In this document: positions 10,681-19,989 of the stretch, one piece after another | Position numbering within the stretch: position 1 is the stretch's first letter | How the letters are laid out: the number at the start of each line of letters is the position of its first letter | NCBI RefSeq assembly: GCF_001907675.1 | Contig: NZ_MPNT01000007.1 | Coordinates: forward strand, 171,488 to 235,487 | Direction of reading: 5' to 3' | Length of the DNA stretch: 64,000 nt | From: Mycobacterium paraffinicum | GTDB lineage: Bacteria; Actinomycetota; Actinomycetes; Mycobacteriales; Mycobacteriaceae | Position numbers and translations under genes: made by a program | Notes under the pieces: generated by a model | Told to the model about the DNA's origin: nothing | The model's input: only the letters and a program-made list of their open reading frames with translations | Database searches by the model: none

Positions 10681-12163
10681 TCATCAACCACAATGCCAGC
10701 GGGAAAATCGGCATCAGGCAGAGGTATTCGATCCATTCCACGAACTTGCGGAACAGCGGGCTGTAGATGGTGTTGGGCACCACGGCCGCGGACGTAAGGC
10801 CGGCCGCCGGCAGCAGAACCAGGATCGCCGCGCTGATCGACACGGCCAGGGGCGACTGCAACACGAGCGCATAGCGCACCACGACCGCACCGACGATGAG
10901 GACGGCGGTCACGGCCAGGGTGATCGCCTGCCAACGGTCGACGTACGAGCGCCCGCGCAGCATCAGGAACCCGGCGCTGAATCCGGCCAGCAGGAGCGGT
11001 AGCCAGCGTTGACCGGTGTGCGGGTCCGACAACGCCGTCAACGAGACGACCATCAACACGCCGAGACCGATCAACAGGCCGGTCAAGAAGGAGCGGGCGC
11101 GTTCGGCCTGCACCAAGACGTCGCGGACGGACGCCGGACCCTCGAGGACCGGGGGCCCACCGTCGGAGCGGACCACCGTGGTGGGCAGGTCGGGCCGGGC
11201 CTCGAACACCCACCGGCTGGTCGCCGAGGGGAACACCGGCAGACGGATGCCCGCCAACCGTCGCGAGAGGGCGGGCGCGGTGTGGTAGACCAGCACGCTC
11301 AGCAGCACCACGCTGCTCAGCAACGTCACGGCGCCGGTCATCGCGACCATCCGCGCCAGCGCCGCGATCGCGGTGACCACGCTGACGGTGATGAGGGCGG
11401 TGTAAAGCCCCAGCCGCCGACCGGTGAAACGCAGCGCGAGCATGGCAGCGATGGTCAGAACGCCGAAGCCGAGCACCGCATGGGGGGACCCCACCCCGCC
11501 GGGCGGGGCCGCGGCGGCCGAGACGGTGAGTGGCGCCAGGCCGCTCAGCAGCATGATGTCGGCGATGCGGCGGTCCTGGTCGGTGCGCGCCCGCATCAGG
11601 AGCATCAACGAGACGCCGAGCACCACCGCGGCGATCACCGCGGAGTACGCCGTCGGCAGCCAGGAGTTGTGGTGCCACCGGTACCAGAGCAGCAAGCCCG
11701 AGGCGGCGGTCACCCCGGCCGCCACCATCGACGCGCCGACCTGCACCGCGGCGGCCGGGTCGATGGCGGCGAACCGCTTACTCAGATTTGCCGCGACAGC
11801 GGTGGAGATGTGCTCGATCACCTGCGAGCGGTGCTCGGTGTCCTGGATGAACCGGATCCACAGCCGGTCGCCGTCGTAGACGTCCTGTTCGGTCAGGGAC
11901 TGGGTGGCCCGCAAGGGACTGCCGTCAACCAGGCAGAGCGCCCACCTGCCACGGCCCGTAGCCTCCAGCGGCGTCTCGCCGAGCTCCCTGAGCCGGCTGT
12001 TCACCACCTTCAGCAGCGGCTCGGTCATCACCGAGACGGGGGCGTTGGCGTCCAGCAGGACGCCGATCTGTACGCCCGCCCCGGCCATAACGCCGACCAC
12101 GACCGCCCGAGGCTGCGAAATACCCTCAACGTCAGGCTGTAGCGCTTCAACTACCGCAGTCAT
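10652..12163 (-). CDS. eccD5: ESX-5 integral membrane channel component EccD5
   Basis: 503 residues, equal to the M. tuberculosis protein. The N-terminal ~110 residues form a ubiquitin-like cytosolic domain (start MTAVVEALQPDVEG). The remainder holds about eleven hydrophobic transmembrane segments from residue ~130 to the end. EccD dimers line the ESX membrane pore. ATG at 12163. First gene of the eccD5-mycP5-eccE5-eccA5 run, 259 bp downstream of espG5. Confidence 0.95.
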   Translation of the reverse strand: MTAVVEALQPDVEGISQPRAVVVGVMAGAGVQIGVLLDANAPVSVMTEPLLKVVNSRLRELGETPLEATGRGRWALCLVDGSPLRATQSLTEQDVYDGDRLWIRFIQDTEHRSQVIEHISTAVAANLSKRFAAIDPAAAVQVGASMVAAGVTAASGLLLWYRWHHNSWLPTAYSAVIAAVVLGVSLMLLMRARTDQDRRIADIMLLSGLAPLTVSAAAAPPGGVGSPHAVLGFGVLTIAAMLALRFTGRRLGLYTALITVSVVTAIAALARMVAMTGAVTLLSSVVLLSVLVYHTAPALSRRLAGIRLPVFPSATSRWVFEARPDLPTTVVRSDGGPPVLEGPASVRDVLVQAERARSFLTGLLIGLGVLMVVSLTALSDPHTGQRWLPLLLAGFSAGFLMLRGRSYVDRWQAITLAVTAVLIVGAVVVRYALVLQSPLAVSISAAILVLLPAAGLTSAAVVPNTIYSPLFRKFVEWIEYLCLMPIFPLALWLMNVYAAIRYR

Positions 12164-12422
12164 CGCCCTGAACCCCTTACCGTCGTGAATGTGTAACCCC
12201 GTGCCGCCGACCGGGCGGGAGTCTGCGCCGGCCGACTCTCCGGGGCGCTGCGGCCCCCGGGAAAGCGCAGCTCGACTATTCCGAATTCCATCTACCCCGC
12301 CTTGCGATTAAAACTTCGGTTTGACAGTGGTTTGAGATTTGCTGAATCTCTGAGGGAAGTATGCCGTGTTGGCATCTCAACCGCATGTTGAGTGCAAAGT
12401 CATTGGTGAACTTTATGTTTCG
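12164..12422. other. Intergenic region between espG5 and eccD5
   Basis: 259 bp with no gene. The right half (12280-12420) is relatively AT-rich. It could carry a promoter for eccD5 or processing signals within a longer ESX-5 transcript; nothing definite is visible. Confidence 0.4.
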
Positions 12423-13325
12423 TCAGACCCGGCTGTGGGTTTTCCACTCGCCGTACGGCAACGTGTCCAGCACCGTCTTGACGCCCACCTGCACCAGCTG
12501 GGGGGTTGCGGGGCAGATGGCCAGCCAGGCCTCCCCCGAACCGGCCGTCCTCGCCTGCTGGTAGAGCGCGATGCGGCCACCGGAACCGTCTTTGAGCGAC
12601 AGCACCGACGCGCTCGGGCCCTTCGCGTCATCCCGATATTGACGCGCATACACCGCGACCTCGGCCGCCGGGTCCGACAGGGCCTGTCCCAGCGCGGCCA
12701 CCGTGGCGGCGCTGATGCCCATTCGCCGCAGGTCGCCGCCGGAAAATACGTTGAAGCCCGACTCCTGCCACGACTTGGTCGCTTCCAGCATCTCTTCCAG
12801 CGGCACGTTGACCGCATTGATGGCCGCGGGCTCCGCGTGGTGGATCGACTCCAGCGCATCCAAGACCAGGGAGGCGATCGAGGCGCTGTCGGCGATGGCG
12901 ACGTCGTCGACGGTGATGTCGCCGCCCACCCGAACCGCCGAGACCCAGTGCTGGCCGCGGCGGGCCAGCACCACCCGGAACTCGTTGTCGGGGATGTCGC
13001 GCGACCCGGGCGGCTGGTTCTCGTCGTCGACGACGCCGTAGAGCAGCTTGCCCCGCGACAGCAGGGCGATGACCTCGAGGTCCGGCGCGGCCAGCACCCG
13101 CATCCGAGCGGCCACATGCTCGTTCACCTGATCGTTTTCGACGATGCCCTGCTCACGCATCACCGCCATGCCGGGATGCTCGTTGAGCCAGTCGCTCGAG
13201 TCGGTAGAAACGAATGGCCGGCACCGCAATTCCGGTGCGACGTGCCGGATGTCCAGGAGGGCCTGGAGCATCCAGAAACCGTCGACGTTAACGGTGATGT
13301 CGGTGCGGGCGGTCTGTTGGTCCAT
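12423..13325 (-). CDS. espG5: ESX-5 PE-PPE chaperone EspG5
   Basis: 300 residues, equal to the M. tuberculosis length. EspG5 binds the helical tip of the PPE partner in PE-PPE pairs and keeps them soluble for ESX-5 export. It has the EspG fold with beginning MDQQTARTDITVNVDGFWMLQ and a Gly-rich VVDDENQPPGSRDIPDNEFRV-type stretch near residue 100. I use the ATG at 13325, which has GAGGT 4 nt upstream; a TTG one codon earlier is too close to that site. It lies 87 bp after esxN. Confidence 0.95.
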   Translation of the reverse strand: MDQQTARTDITVNVDGFWMLQALLDIRHVAPELRCRPFVSTDSSDWLNEHPGMAVMREQGIVENDQVNEHVAARMRVLAAPDLEVIALLSRGKLLYGVVDDENQPPGSRDIPDNEFRVVLARRGQHWVSAVRVGGDITVDDVAIADSASIASLVLDALESIHHAEPAAINAVNVPLEEMLEATKSWQESGFNVFSGGDLRRMGISAATVAALGQALSDPAAEVAVYARQYRDDAKGPSASVLSLKDGSGGRIALYQQARTAGSGEAWLAICPATPQLVQVGVKTVLDTLPYGEWKTHSRV

Positions 13326-13412
13326 CAATACCTCAAGGGTTCAAAGTGCACGGTAACCGCAGGACGCGGCAGCACACCGATGTCTGGTGTGCTGCCGCGC
13401 CTGAAGTTGGGG

Positions 13413-13697
13413 TTAGGCCCAGCTGGACCCAACGGCGCTGTCGGTGCTGGCCATGTTGTTGCCGGCGCTTTGCACCTTCTGCCCGTGGGCGTTGGCCTGC
13501 TCGTAGATCACCTGGAAGTTGCGACCCAACTGGGTGATGAACTCCTGGCAGGCCACCGAACCCGCGCCGCCCCAGAAGTCACCCGCAGCAAGCACATCGC
13601 GAACGATGGCCTGGTGCTCAGCCTCCAAAGACGCGGCCTGGGCGCGGATCAAGGCACCGTGGGCGTCGACATCGCCGAACTGGTAATTGATTGTCAT
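13413..13697 (-). CDS. esxN: ESX-5 secreted WXG100 protein EsxN
   Basis: 94 residues, partner of EsxM and the main small substrate of ESX-5. WXG turn DFWGGAGS near residue 40 between two helices; ends GSSWA. ATG at 13697 with AGGAG about 9 nt upstream. It sits 50 bp after esxM in the same orientation. A near-identical second copy lies at 5093-5377. Confidence 0.96.
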   Translation of the reverse strand: MTINYQFGDVDAHGALIRAQAASLEAEHQAIVRDVLAAGDFWGGAGSVACQEFITQLGRNFQVIYEQANAHGQKVQSAGNNMASTDSAVGSSWA

Positions 13698-13747
13698 AAC
13701 GGTGTTCTCCTAATGTCTGGAATGGTACGCAGCCGCGGTTTTTAGCG

Positions 13748-14044
13748 CTAGCTGCTGAGGATTTGCTGCGAGGCCTGCTCTTGCTGCTCGTAGTTGTTGG
13801 CGTCGCGGATCAGCCCGTCGCGCACTCCGTGAAGCATGTTGACGATGTTGCGGAAGGCCTGGTTGACCTGACCCATGGTGTCGTACGAGGTCGCCTGCGC
13901 CTGGCCACTCCAACCCGAGCCGGCGATGTTCATCGAGGACGCCCACATCTTGCGCGCCTCGTCCTCGACGGTCTGGGCGTGCACCTCGAAGCGGCCCGCC
14001 ATCGCCCGCATCTCGTGCGGGTCGGTCATGAAACGTGTTGCCAT
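13748..14044 (-). CDS. esxM: ESX-5 secreted WXG100 protein EsxM
   Basis: 98 residues, heterodimer partner of EsxN. Helical hairpin with the WXG turn GSGWSGQAQ near residue 45 and a C-terminal helix ending QQILSS. ATG at 14044 preceded by AAGGAG. It is transcribed with esxN, and its promoter or leader lies in the 286-bp gap toward the PE gene. Confidence 0.95.
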   Translation of the reverse strand: MATRFMTDPHEMRAMAGRFEVHAQTVEDEARKMWASSMNIAGSGWSGQAQATSYDTMGQVNQAFRNIVNMLHGVRDGLIRDANNYEQQEQASQQILSS

Positions 14045-14330
14045 CTGGCTTTCTCCTTAATAAGTGTTTACTCAGATACCTGCTGTGGTGACGACGATGG
14101 CCGGACCGGTTACGCGCTGGCGAACCGCCGAGCCGAATACAAAAGGATGATCCCCCCTTCCCGTCAGCCGGCGGCCACCGGTCGCTGTAACACGGTGAGA
14201 CGGACGTCAAACCCGAACTCCGGCGTTTGAGTTGTCCGGCCGTCAGCCCCCGAGATCATCGGTAGCTGGGCGGTCAGGTGGGAGCGCACGCCGAAGACGT
14301 CCCGTCCCAAACCCCGAACCGCCAACCCAA

Positions 14331-14630
14331 TCAGCCCGCAGCAGCTGCGTTGATCGCCTCGGTCGCAGCGTACGAGCCAGAGCTGGTCGACAGCGTGTTC
14401 ACGAACGCCTCGTGAATGGCGGCGGCCTGCGCGCTGACCGCCTGATACATCTGCGCGTGGGCTGCGAACTGCGCCGCCGTCAGCGCCGACACCTCGTCGG
14501 CAGCCGCGGGCACCACCCCGGTGGTGGGGGCGGCGGCAGCCGCGTTCTGGGCGCTCAGCGTCGAGCCAATGGCCTGCAAGTTTCCGGCCGCCGCAGCCAG
14601 AGCCTCGGGCTGTGTGGTCACGAACGACAT
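14331..14630 (-). CDS. PE family protein (PE18/PE19-like)
   Basis: 99 residues, consisting of a PE domain only. Begins MSFVTTQPEALAAAAGNLQ and is Ala-rich and helical. A secretion-type YxxxD/E-like arrangement (YAATE) is present at the end near residue 88. PE proteins pair with a PPE protein for ESX-5 export. It lies downstream of two PPE genes and upstream of esxM, as PE19 does in M. tuberculosis. ATG at 14630 with AGGAGGG upstream. Confidence 0.92.
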   Translation of the reverse strand: MSFVTTQPEALAAAAGNLQAIGSTLSAQNAAAAAPTTGVVPAAADEVSALTAAQFAAHAQMYQAVSAQAAAIHEAFVNTLSTSSGSYAATEAINAAAAG

Positions 14631-14721
14631 ACTTGGTTCCCTCCTAGTTCAATCCCCGACTTTGCAGAGACTAGATGACGACGGCCACTGAAGCTGTTCC
14701 TGAAGCCGCCAGTTTGCAACT

Positions 14722-14771
14722 GTTCACGTGACGGTACGACGAATTCACTTTTAGTAACGTCAGAGTAACAG
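14722..14771. promoter_or_regulatory. Phased direct-repeat array upstream of the PE gene (PHO-box-like)
   Basis: Within the 412-bp gap before the PE gene (14631-15042, otherwise empty) are GTTCACG at 14722, ATTCACT exactly 21 bp later at 14743, then GTAACGT at 14754 and GTAACAG at 14765, each 11 bp on. Direct repeats of GTTCAC-type units on one DNA face are the pattern of PhoP/RegX3-class PHO boxes. They lie 92-141 bp before the PE start. In M. tuberculosis, RegX3 is known to act in the esx-5 locus near pe19. The assignment is an inference from spacing and motif. Confidence 0.5.
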
Positions 14772-15042
14772 CGTGCCGCCCTGATCGCCTCCCCTTACAG
14801 CAAACTGTGACCAACCCGGTCGCCAAAGTGGCTGGTACGCGTTTCTCCGGGTGCCGCCGCAGGGCAGGACCGGAAAAAATCTCGCCGCCGATAATTTGCC
14901 GGCGTCCGGCTAGCAACCGGTGTGTGCGCCGCCCGCGGGCGCACGACCCCCCTCCCCAAGCCCCGTCGGTCGCCCGCGACCGAAGCCGTGCGTATCCCAT
15001 CCCGTTAAGCCTCTGACCGTGCCACCGAACGACCGACGGTGG

Positions 15043-16260
15043 TTATCCGGCGAAGGGTGGGCGGGCCATGACGGTGGGGCGGAATCCGTAGCGGGGGCCG
15101 GCGCCGGCGTGGGTGCCGTTGCCGACTCCGGCCAGGGGCATGCCGCCCAGGAGGTTGCCCGGTCCCCCGGCTGCCTCGGGTGCGGCGCTGATCGCGCTGA
15201 CTGGGACCGCGGTGTGGCCCATCGCCGGCAGTGCCGGGGCGCCGGTCCAGGCCACCGGCACCGACAACTTGCCACCGATGGAGGCCGCACCACCGATGGC
15301 CGCCGCCGGGTGCACCGCCCCGGCGCCACCACCGAGCAGGCCACCGAGCCCACCCAGGCCGGGCAGCGCCTTGGCCGCCGCCGGAGCCGCACCACCGATC
15401 GCGCCGACCGACTTGGCGATCTGGGTGAAGGTGTTGGCCATACCGGTACTGAAGTACGGCAAACCCTCGGTGTTATAGAACAAGCCGGCGAACGGGCTAT
15501 ACCCGTTGACGAGAGTGCCCAGGTTGGTGGGGATGGTGGTCTGGCCGGTCAACAAGAACCACAACTCCTGCAGCGGGTTCGTCGTCTGTTGAGCGGCCGC
15601 GGCGGCTTGCGGGGCCGCGGTGGTAGCGGTCGTGGTCGCCGCCTTTTGCGCCGCATTGGCCGCGTTGCCGGCGGTGGTGTTGGCCGCCGCGTTGGCCACC
15701 GTGCTGGACTGGGTGGCCGTGCCCGCGTCGTTGGTCACCTTCGGCGCGGCCTGGAACTGCGTGATGCCCTTGGTCGCCGCCGTGGACTGCACCGAGTAGT
15801 TGGCCATCGCACCGGCATCCTGGGCCCAAAACTCGCCGTACTGGGCCTCCAACTGCGCGATCGCCCCGCTGTTTTGCCCAATCACGTTGGTGGCCTGCAA
15901 CTGCTGCACCAACGCCCGATTGGCCGCGATCACCGGCGGTGGCACCACCGCGGCGAACGCCGCCTCATAGGCCGCCGCCGCCGCGCTGGCCTGCACAGCC
16001 GCCTGCTCGGCCGAAGCCGCCGTGGTCGCCAACCACTCCGCATACGGCGTGGCCGCGGCCGCCATCGCCGCCGAAGCCGTGCCCGCCCACTCCTCACTGG
16101 CAAGCTGAGTCACCACATTCTGATAGCTCAACGCAGCCGACTGCAGCTCCGCGGCAACCGCATTCCACGCCGACGCCGCCGTCATCAACGACCCCGACCC
16201 CGGACCGGCATAAATCCGCGCCGAATTAACCTCCGGCGGAAGCGCCCCAAAATCAAACAC
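15043..16260 (-). CDS. PPE-SVP family protein (PPE25-27-like)
   Basis: 405 residues, GTG start at 16260 with AAGGAG 6 nt upstream. PPE domain ([28 protein letters not shown] turn, [12 protein letters not shown]), then Ala/Thr-rich linker, Gly-Leu-rich GLGGLLGGG stretch, SVP signature GGKLSVPVAW near residue 330 and a C-terminus YGFRPTVMARPPFAG that is shared with the next PPE protein and typical of PPE25-27. Probably exported with the downstream PE protein. It differs from canonical PPE sequences in having EEWAG instead of GPWxG at the turn. Confidence 0.92.
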   Translation of the reverse strand: MFDFGALPPEVNSARIYAGPGSGSLMTAASAWNAVAAELQSAALSYQNVVTQLASEEWAGTASAAMAAAATPYAEWLATTAASAEQAAVQASAAAAAYEAAFAAVVPPPVIAANRALVQQLQATNVIGQNSGAIAQLEAQYGEFWAQDAGAMANYSVQSTAATKGITQFQAAPKVTNDAGTATQSSTVANAAANTTAGNAANAAQKAATTTATTAAPQAAAAAQQTTNPLQELWFLLTGQTTIPTNLGTLVNGYSPFAGLFYNTEGLPYFSTGMANTFTQIAKSVGAIGGAAPAAAKALPGLGGLGGLLGGGAGAVHPAAAIGGAASIGGKLSVPVAWTGAPALPAMGHTAVPVSAISAAPEAAGGPGNLLGGMPLAGVGNGTHAGAGPRYGFRPTVMARPPFAG

Positions 16261-16602
16261 GAATTACTCCTTAACCTTGGCCGCTTGGCTCGAGTATTGA
16301 ATGACGATAAATGGGTGACGGCGGGCCGCCCGGCGCCCGGCGCCGGTTACGTCGACGGCCACCGGGTGCGCGCACGACGCGGGGCGTTCCGGCGGCGCGG
16401 CGCGGCAAGATTTGGGCAGTCAACGGGCGGGCGGCGGCTTGTCGGCTATGAGCTGGAGCAAGACTTCCGTCGATACCGCCCGCTGCGGTCACGTGGTCCA
16501 GCCCGAGCCGCAGTGCCGTCCCCGGCGCGGGATTTGGCCGTGGCGGGCGCCGAATAAAATCCCGCCGCGGATAAGTGAAATGATCAGCCTCCATTTCGCC
16601 CC
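16261..16602. other. Intergenic region between the two PPE genes
   Basis: 342 bp with no gene and no clear motif. GC-rich; open frames here are unsupported. In M. tuberculosis a PE gene sits in one of the corresponding gaps, but no PE-like sequence is readable here. Confidence 0.4.
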
Positions 16603-17841
16603 CTATCCGGCCGATGGTGGGCGGGTTAGGACGCTGTAGCGGAAGCCGTATTTGTGGGAGTAGCCCGCGGCGGCGCCGGCGCGGCGGCCGATGACCCCGG
16701 TGGGCATGCCGCGCAGCAGCGCGTTGCCCGGGGGGTTGGCGGCGCCGGCGGTCTGCACCGGCAGCGCCTCGGCCTCGGCGTTGGCCGGGCCGACCGCCGA
16801 GGTCAGCGTGGCCCACTGCTGGGGCACCGACAGCGACCCGACATGAACGGCTTGACCGGCCCCGGCCGACACCGCACCACCACCGATGTTGCCCAGGTTG
16901 CCCAACCCCAACTGAGCAAACTGCGGCGTGGGATACCAGGCACCACCGGCGCCGGCGGTACTACCACCAGGACCCGACACCAACTGCTGCGCCAACTGCG
17001 ACCAAAACGCCACGATCCCGTTGGAGAAATAGGCCAGACCGGTGTTCTGCTTGAGCATCACGGTGTAAAACGTCGGGCTCAGCCCCAGGTAATTGTTGGT
17101 CGGGGTGGGCAGCCCACTTTGGCTAAAGTTCTGGATCGCACTGGTCAACCAGGTAAACGGCCCGGTCTGCGACGGCGCCGCGCTCACCTGCGGTGCCGCG
17201 GTGCTGAGCACCTGCGTGCCCGCCAACTGCGAAGCGACCGTCTGGGCGGTGTTGCCCGCGGGCTGCTGAGCGGCCTGGGTCACCGCCAACGCCTGCTCGG
17301 CCACCCCATCAGGAGCCGTGGTATTGGGCGGGGCCTCAAAAGGCGCCAACTGCGAGGCCGCGGCCGAGGCCGCCGCATAGCCATACATCGCCGCCGCATC
17401 CTGAGCCCACATCTCCAAATACTCGGCCTCGGTCGCCATGATCGCCGGCGTGTTCTGCCCAAAGAAATTCGTCGCCACCAACGTCGCCAACAACACCCGA
17501 TTAGCCGCAATCACCGGCGGAGGCACCGTCATCGCAAACGCCGCCTCAAACGCCGCCGCCGCCGCCCGACCCTGACTGGCCGTCTCCTCCGCCAACCCCG
17601 CCACCGCAGAAAGCCAACCCACAAACGGCACCACCGCGGCCACCATCGACGACGACGCCGGACCCACCCACGGACCCGACGTCAACTCCGCAACCACCGA
17701 CCCATACCCACTAGCCGCCGCAGCCACCTCAGCAGCAACCTCATCCCACGCCGCCGACGCCGCCATCAACGAACCCGAACCCGGACCCGCATACATCCGA
17801 CCGGAATTAATCTCCGGCGGTAACGCCCCGAAGTCAAACAC
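16603..17841 (-). CDS. PPE-SVP family protein (PPE25/26-like), first gene of the substrate block
   Basis: 412 residues, GTG start at 17841 with GAGGAG upstream. PPE domain ([41 protein letters not shown]), then a linker, SVP signature VGSLSVPQQWA near residue 335, and the C-terminus YGFRYSVLTRPPSAG, homologous to that of the downstream PPE. First of the leftward block PPE-PPE-PE-esxM-esxN-espG5. Its upstream region holds a hairpin and a 21-bp-phased repeat array. Confidence 0.92.
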   Translation of the reverse strand: MFDFGALPPEINSGRMYAGPGSGSLMAASAAWDEVAAEVAAAASGYGSVVAELTSGPWVGPASSSMVAAVVPFVGWLSAVAGLAEETASQGRAAAAAFEAAFAMTVPPPVIAANRVLLATLVATNFFGQNTPAIMATEAEYLEMWAQDAAAMYGYAAASAAASQLAPFEAPPNTTAPDGVAEQALAVTQAAQQPAGNTAQTVASQLAGTQVLSTAAPQVSAAPSQTGPFTWLTSAIQNFSQSGLPTPTNNYLGLSPTFYTVMLKQNTGLAYFSNGIVAFWSQLAQQLVSGPGGSTAGAGGAWYPTPQFAQLGLGNLGNIGGGAVSAGAGQAVHVGSLSVPQQWATLTSAVGPANAEAEALPVQTAGAANPPGNALLRGMPTGVIGRRAGAAAGYSHKYGFRYSVLTRPPSAG

Positions 17842-18125
17842 CTGTTCTCCTCAGTTGTCCGGGATCGCTGGCGATCCCGGCAGTCGCATCGGATCAGTGG
17901 TGGCCGTGGTCACGGCTTCGTAAGCATTCGCCACCCGTAAGTCGCTGACCGCCAGGAATCACCGACTCGGACCTCTCGGTCCGCCACCCCAGTCGGCGGG
18001 CTGGCCGGCGCATCCTGTCAATCCCTTGCCTGACGCCCAAATGTGGCGTGCCACCACGCTTCTCGGACATCCGGTCAGGAACAACGCGCACCTTTAGCCT
18101 CGATTGAACCCCTGCTGTCAGCAAC

Positions 18126-18162
18126 CGAGCGACAGTTCGCGGTATTACCGAACTGTCGCTCG
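18126..18162. repeat. Perfect 14-bp inverted repeat (hairpin)
   Basis: Arms CGAGCGACAGTTCG (18126-18139) and its exact complement CGAACTGTCGCTCG (18149-18162), separated by a 9-bp loop. It lies about 285 bp before the PPE start and about 175 bp after the ferredoxin stop. It could end ferredoxin transcription, though no T-run follows on the leftward side, or act as an operator or mRNA structure for the PPE block. The rest of 17842-18125 shows no gene. Confidence 0.75.
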
Positions 18163-18212
18163 TGAATGAGATTAGTTCGTTATCGGAGGCGCGCCGACAC
18201 GCGACGCCAACT

Positions 18213-18283
18213 GTTCATTCCAGGCCAGCCATTGTTCATTCCCCGTCGACCACAGTTCATTTGTGGCAACTGTTTGTTCATCC
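18213..18283. promoter_or_regulatory. Four GTTCAt direct repeats at exact 21-bp spacing (PHO-box-like)
   Basis: GTTCATTC starts at 18213 and 18234, GTTCATTT at 18255 and GTTCATCC at 18276: three intervals of exactly 21 bp, two helical turns. Half-way between copies 2 and 3, 11 bp after 18234, is GTCGACC, which matches the PHO-box unit GTTCACC at 5 of 7 positions. The array lies 372-435 bp upstream of the first PPE gene of the ESX-5 substrate block and past the ferredoxin stop. Units 1 and 2 also resemble each other between the motifs, so a decayed 21-bp tandem repeat is an alternative. RegX3 is the likeliest binder by motif type; this is inference. Confidence 0.55.
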
Positions 18284-18337
18284 GGGGTTTGCTTTCAGAT
18301 CGTTGTAAATGCCGCCCCCAACGGCACGTCGCACCGG

Positions 18338-18544
<207 letters not shown>

Positions 18545-18768
18545 CTACCGGGCTTTGCAGCATAAACAACATCGCGTCAACGAATCGAGCGGCATTCATC
18601 GCTGGCTAGAGTGTAGAAGACGGTCGCTTCATGAAGCCGTGGACCGGAAACCACCGGCTTTGGCAAGCGATCGGATTCGTGTCCCATTGCGGCACATGCG
18701 ATATTGGTGTGCCAGCTGGAAACGGTGCCGACGAAGCCCCCGCCGCAGCGGTGAGCAGATCGAGATAG

Positions 18769-19956
<1,188 letters not shown>

Positions 19957-19989
19957 TTCGGCCAACCCCAACGCAGCGGTATATCCCTC

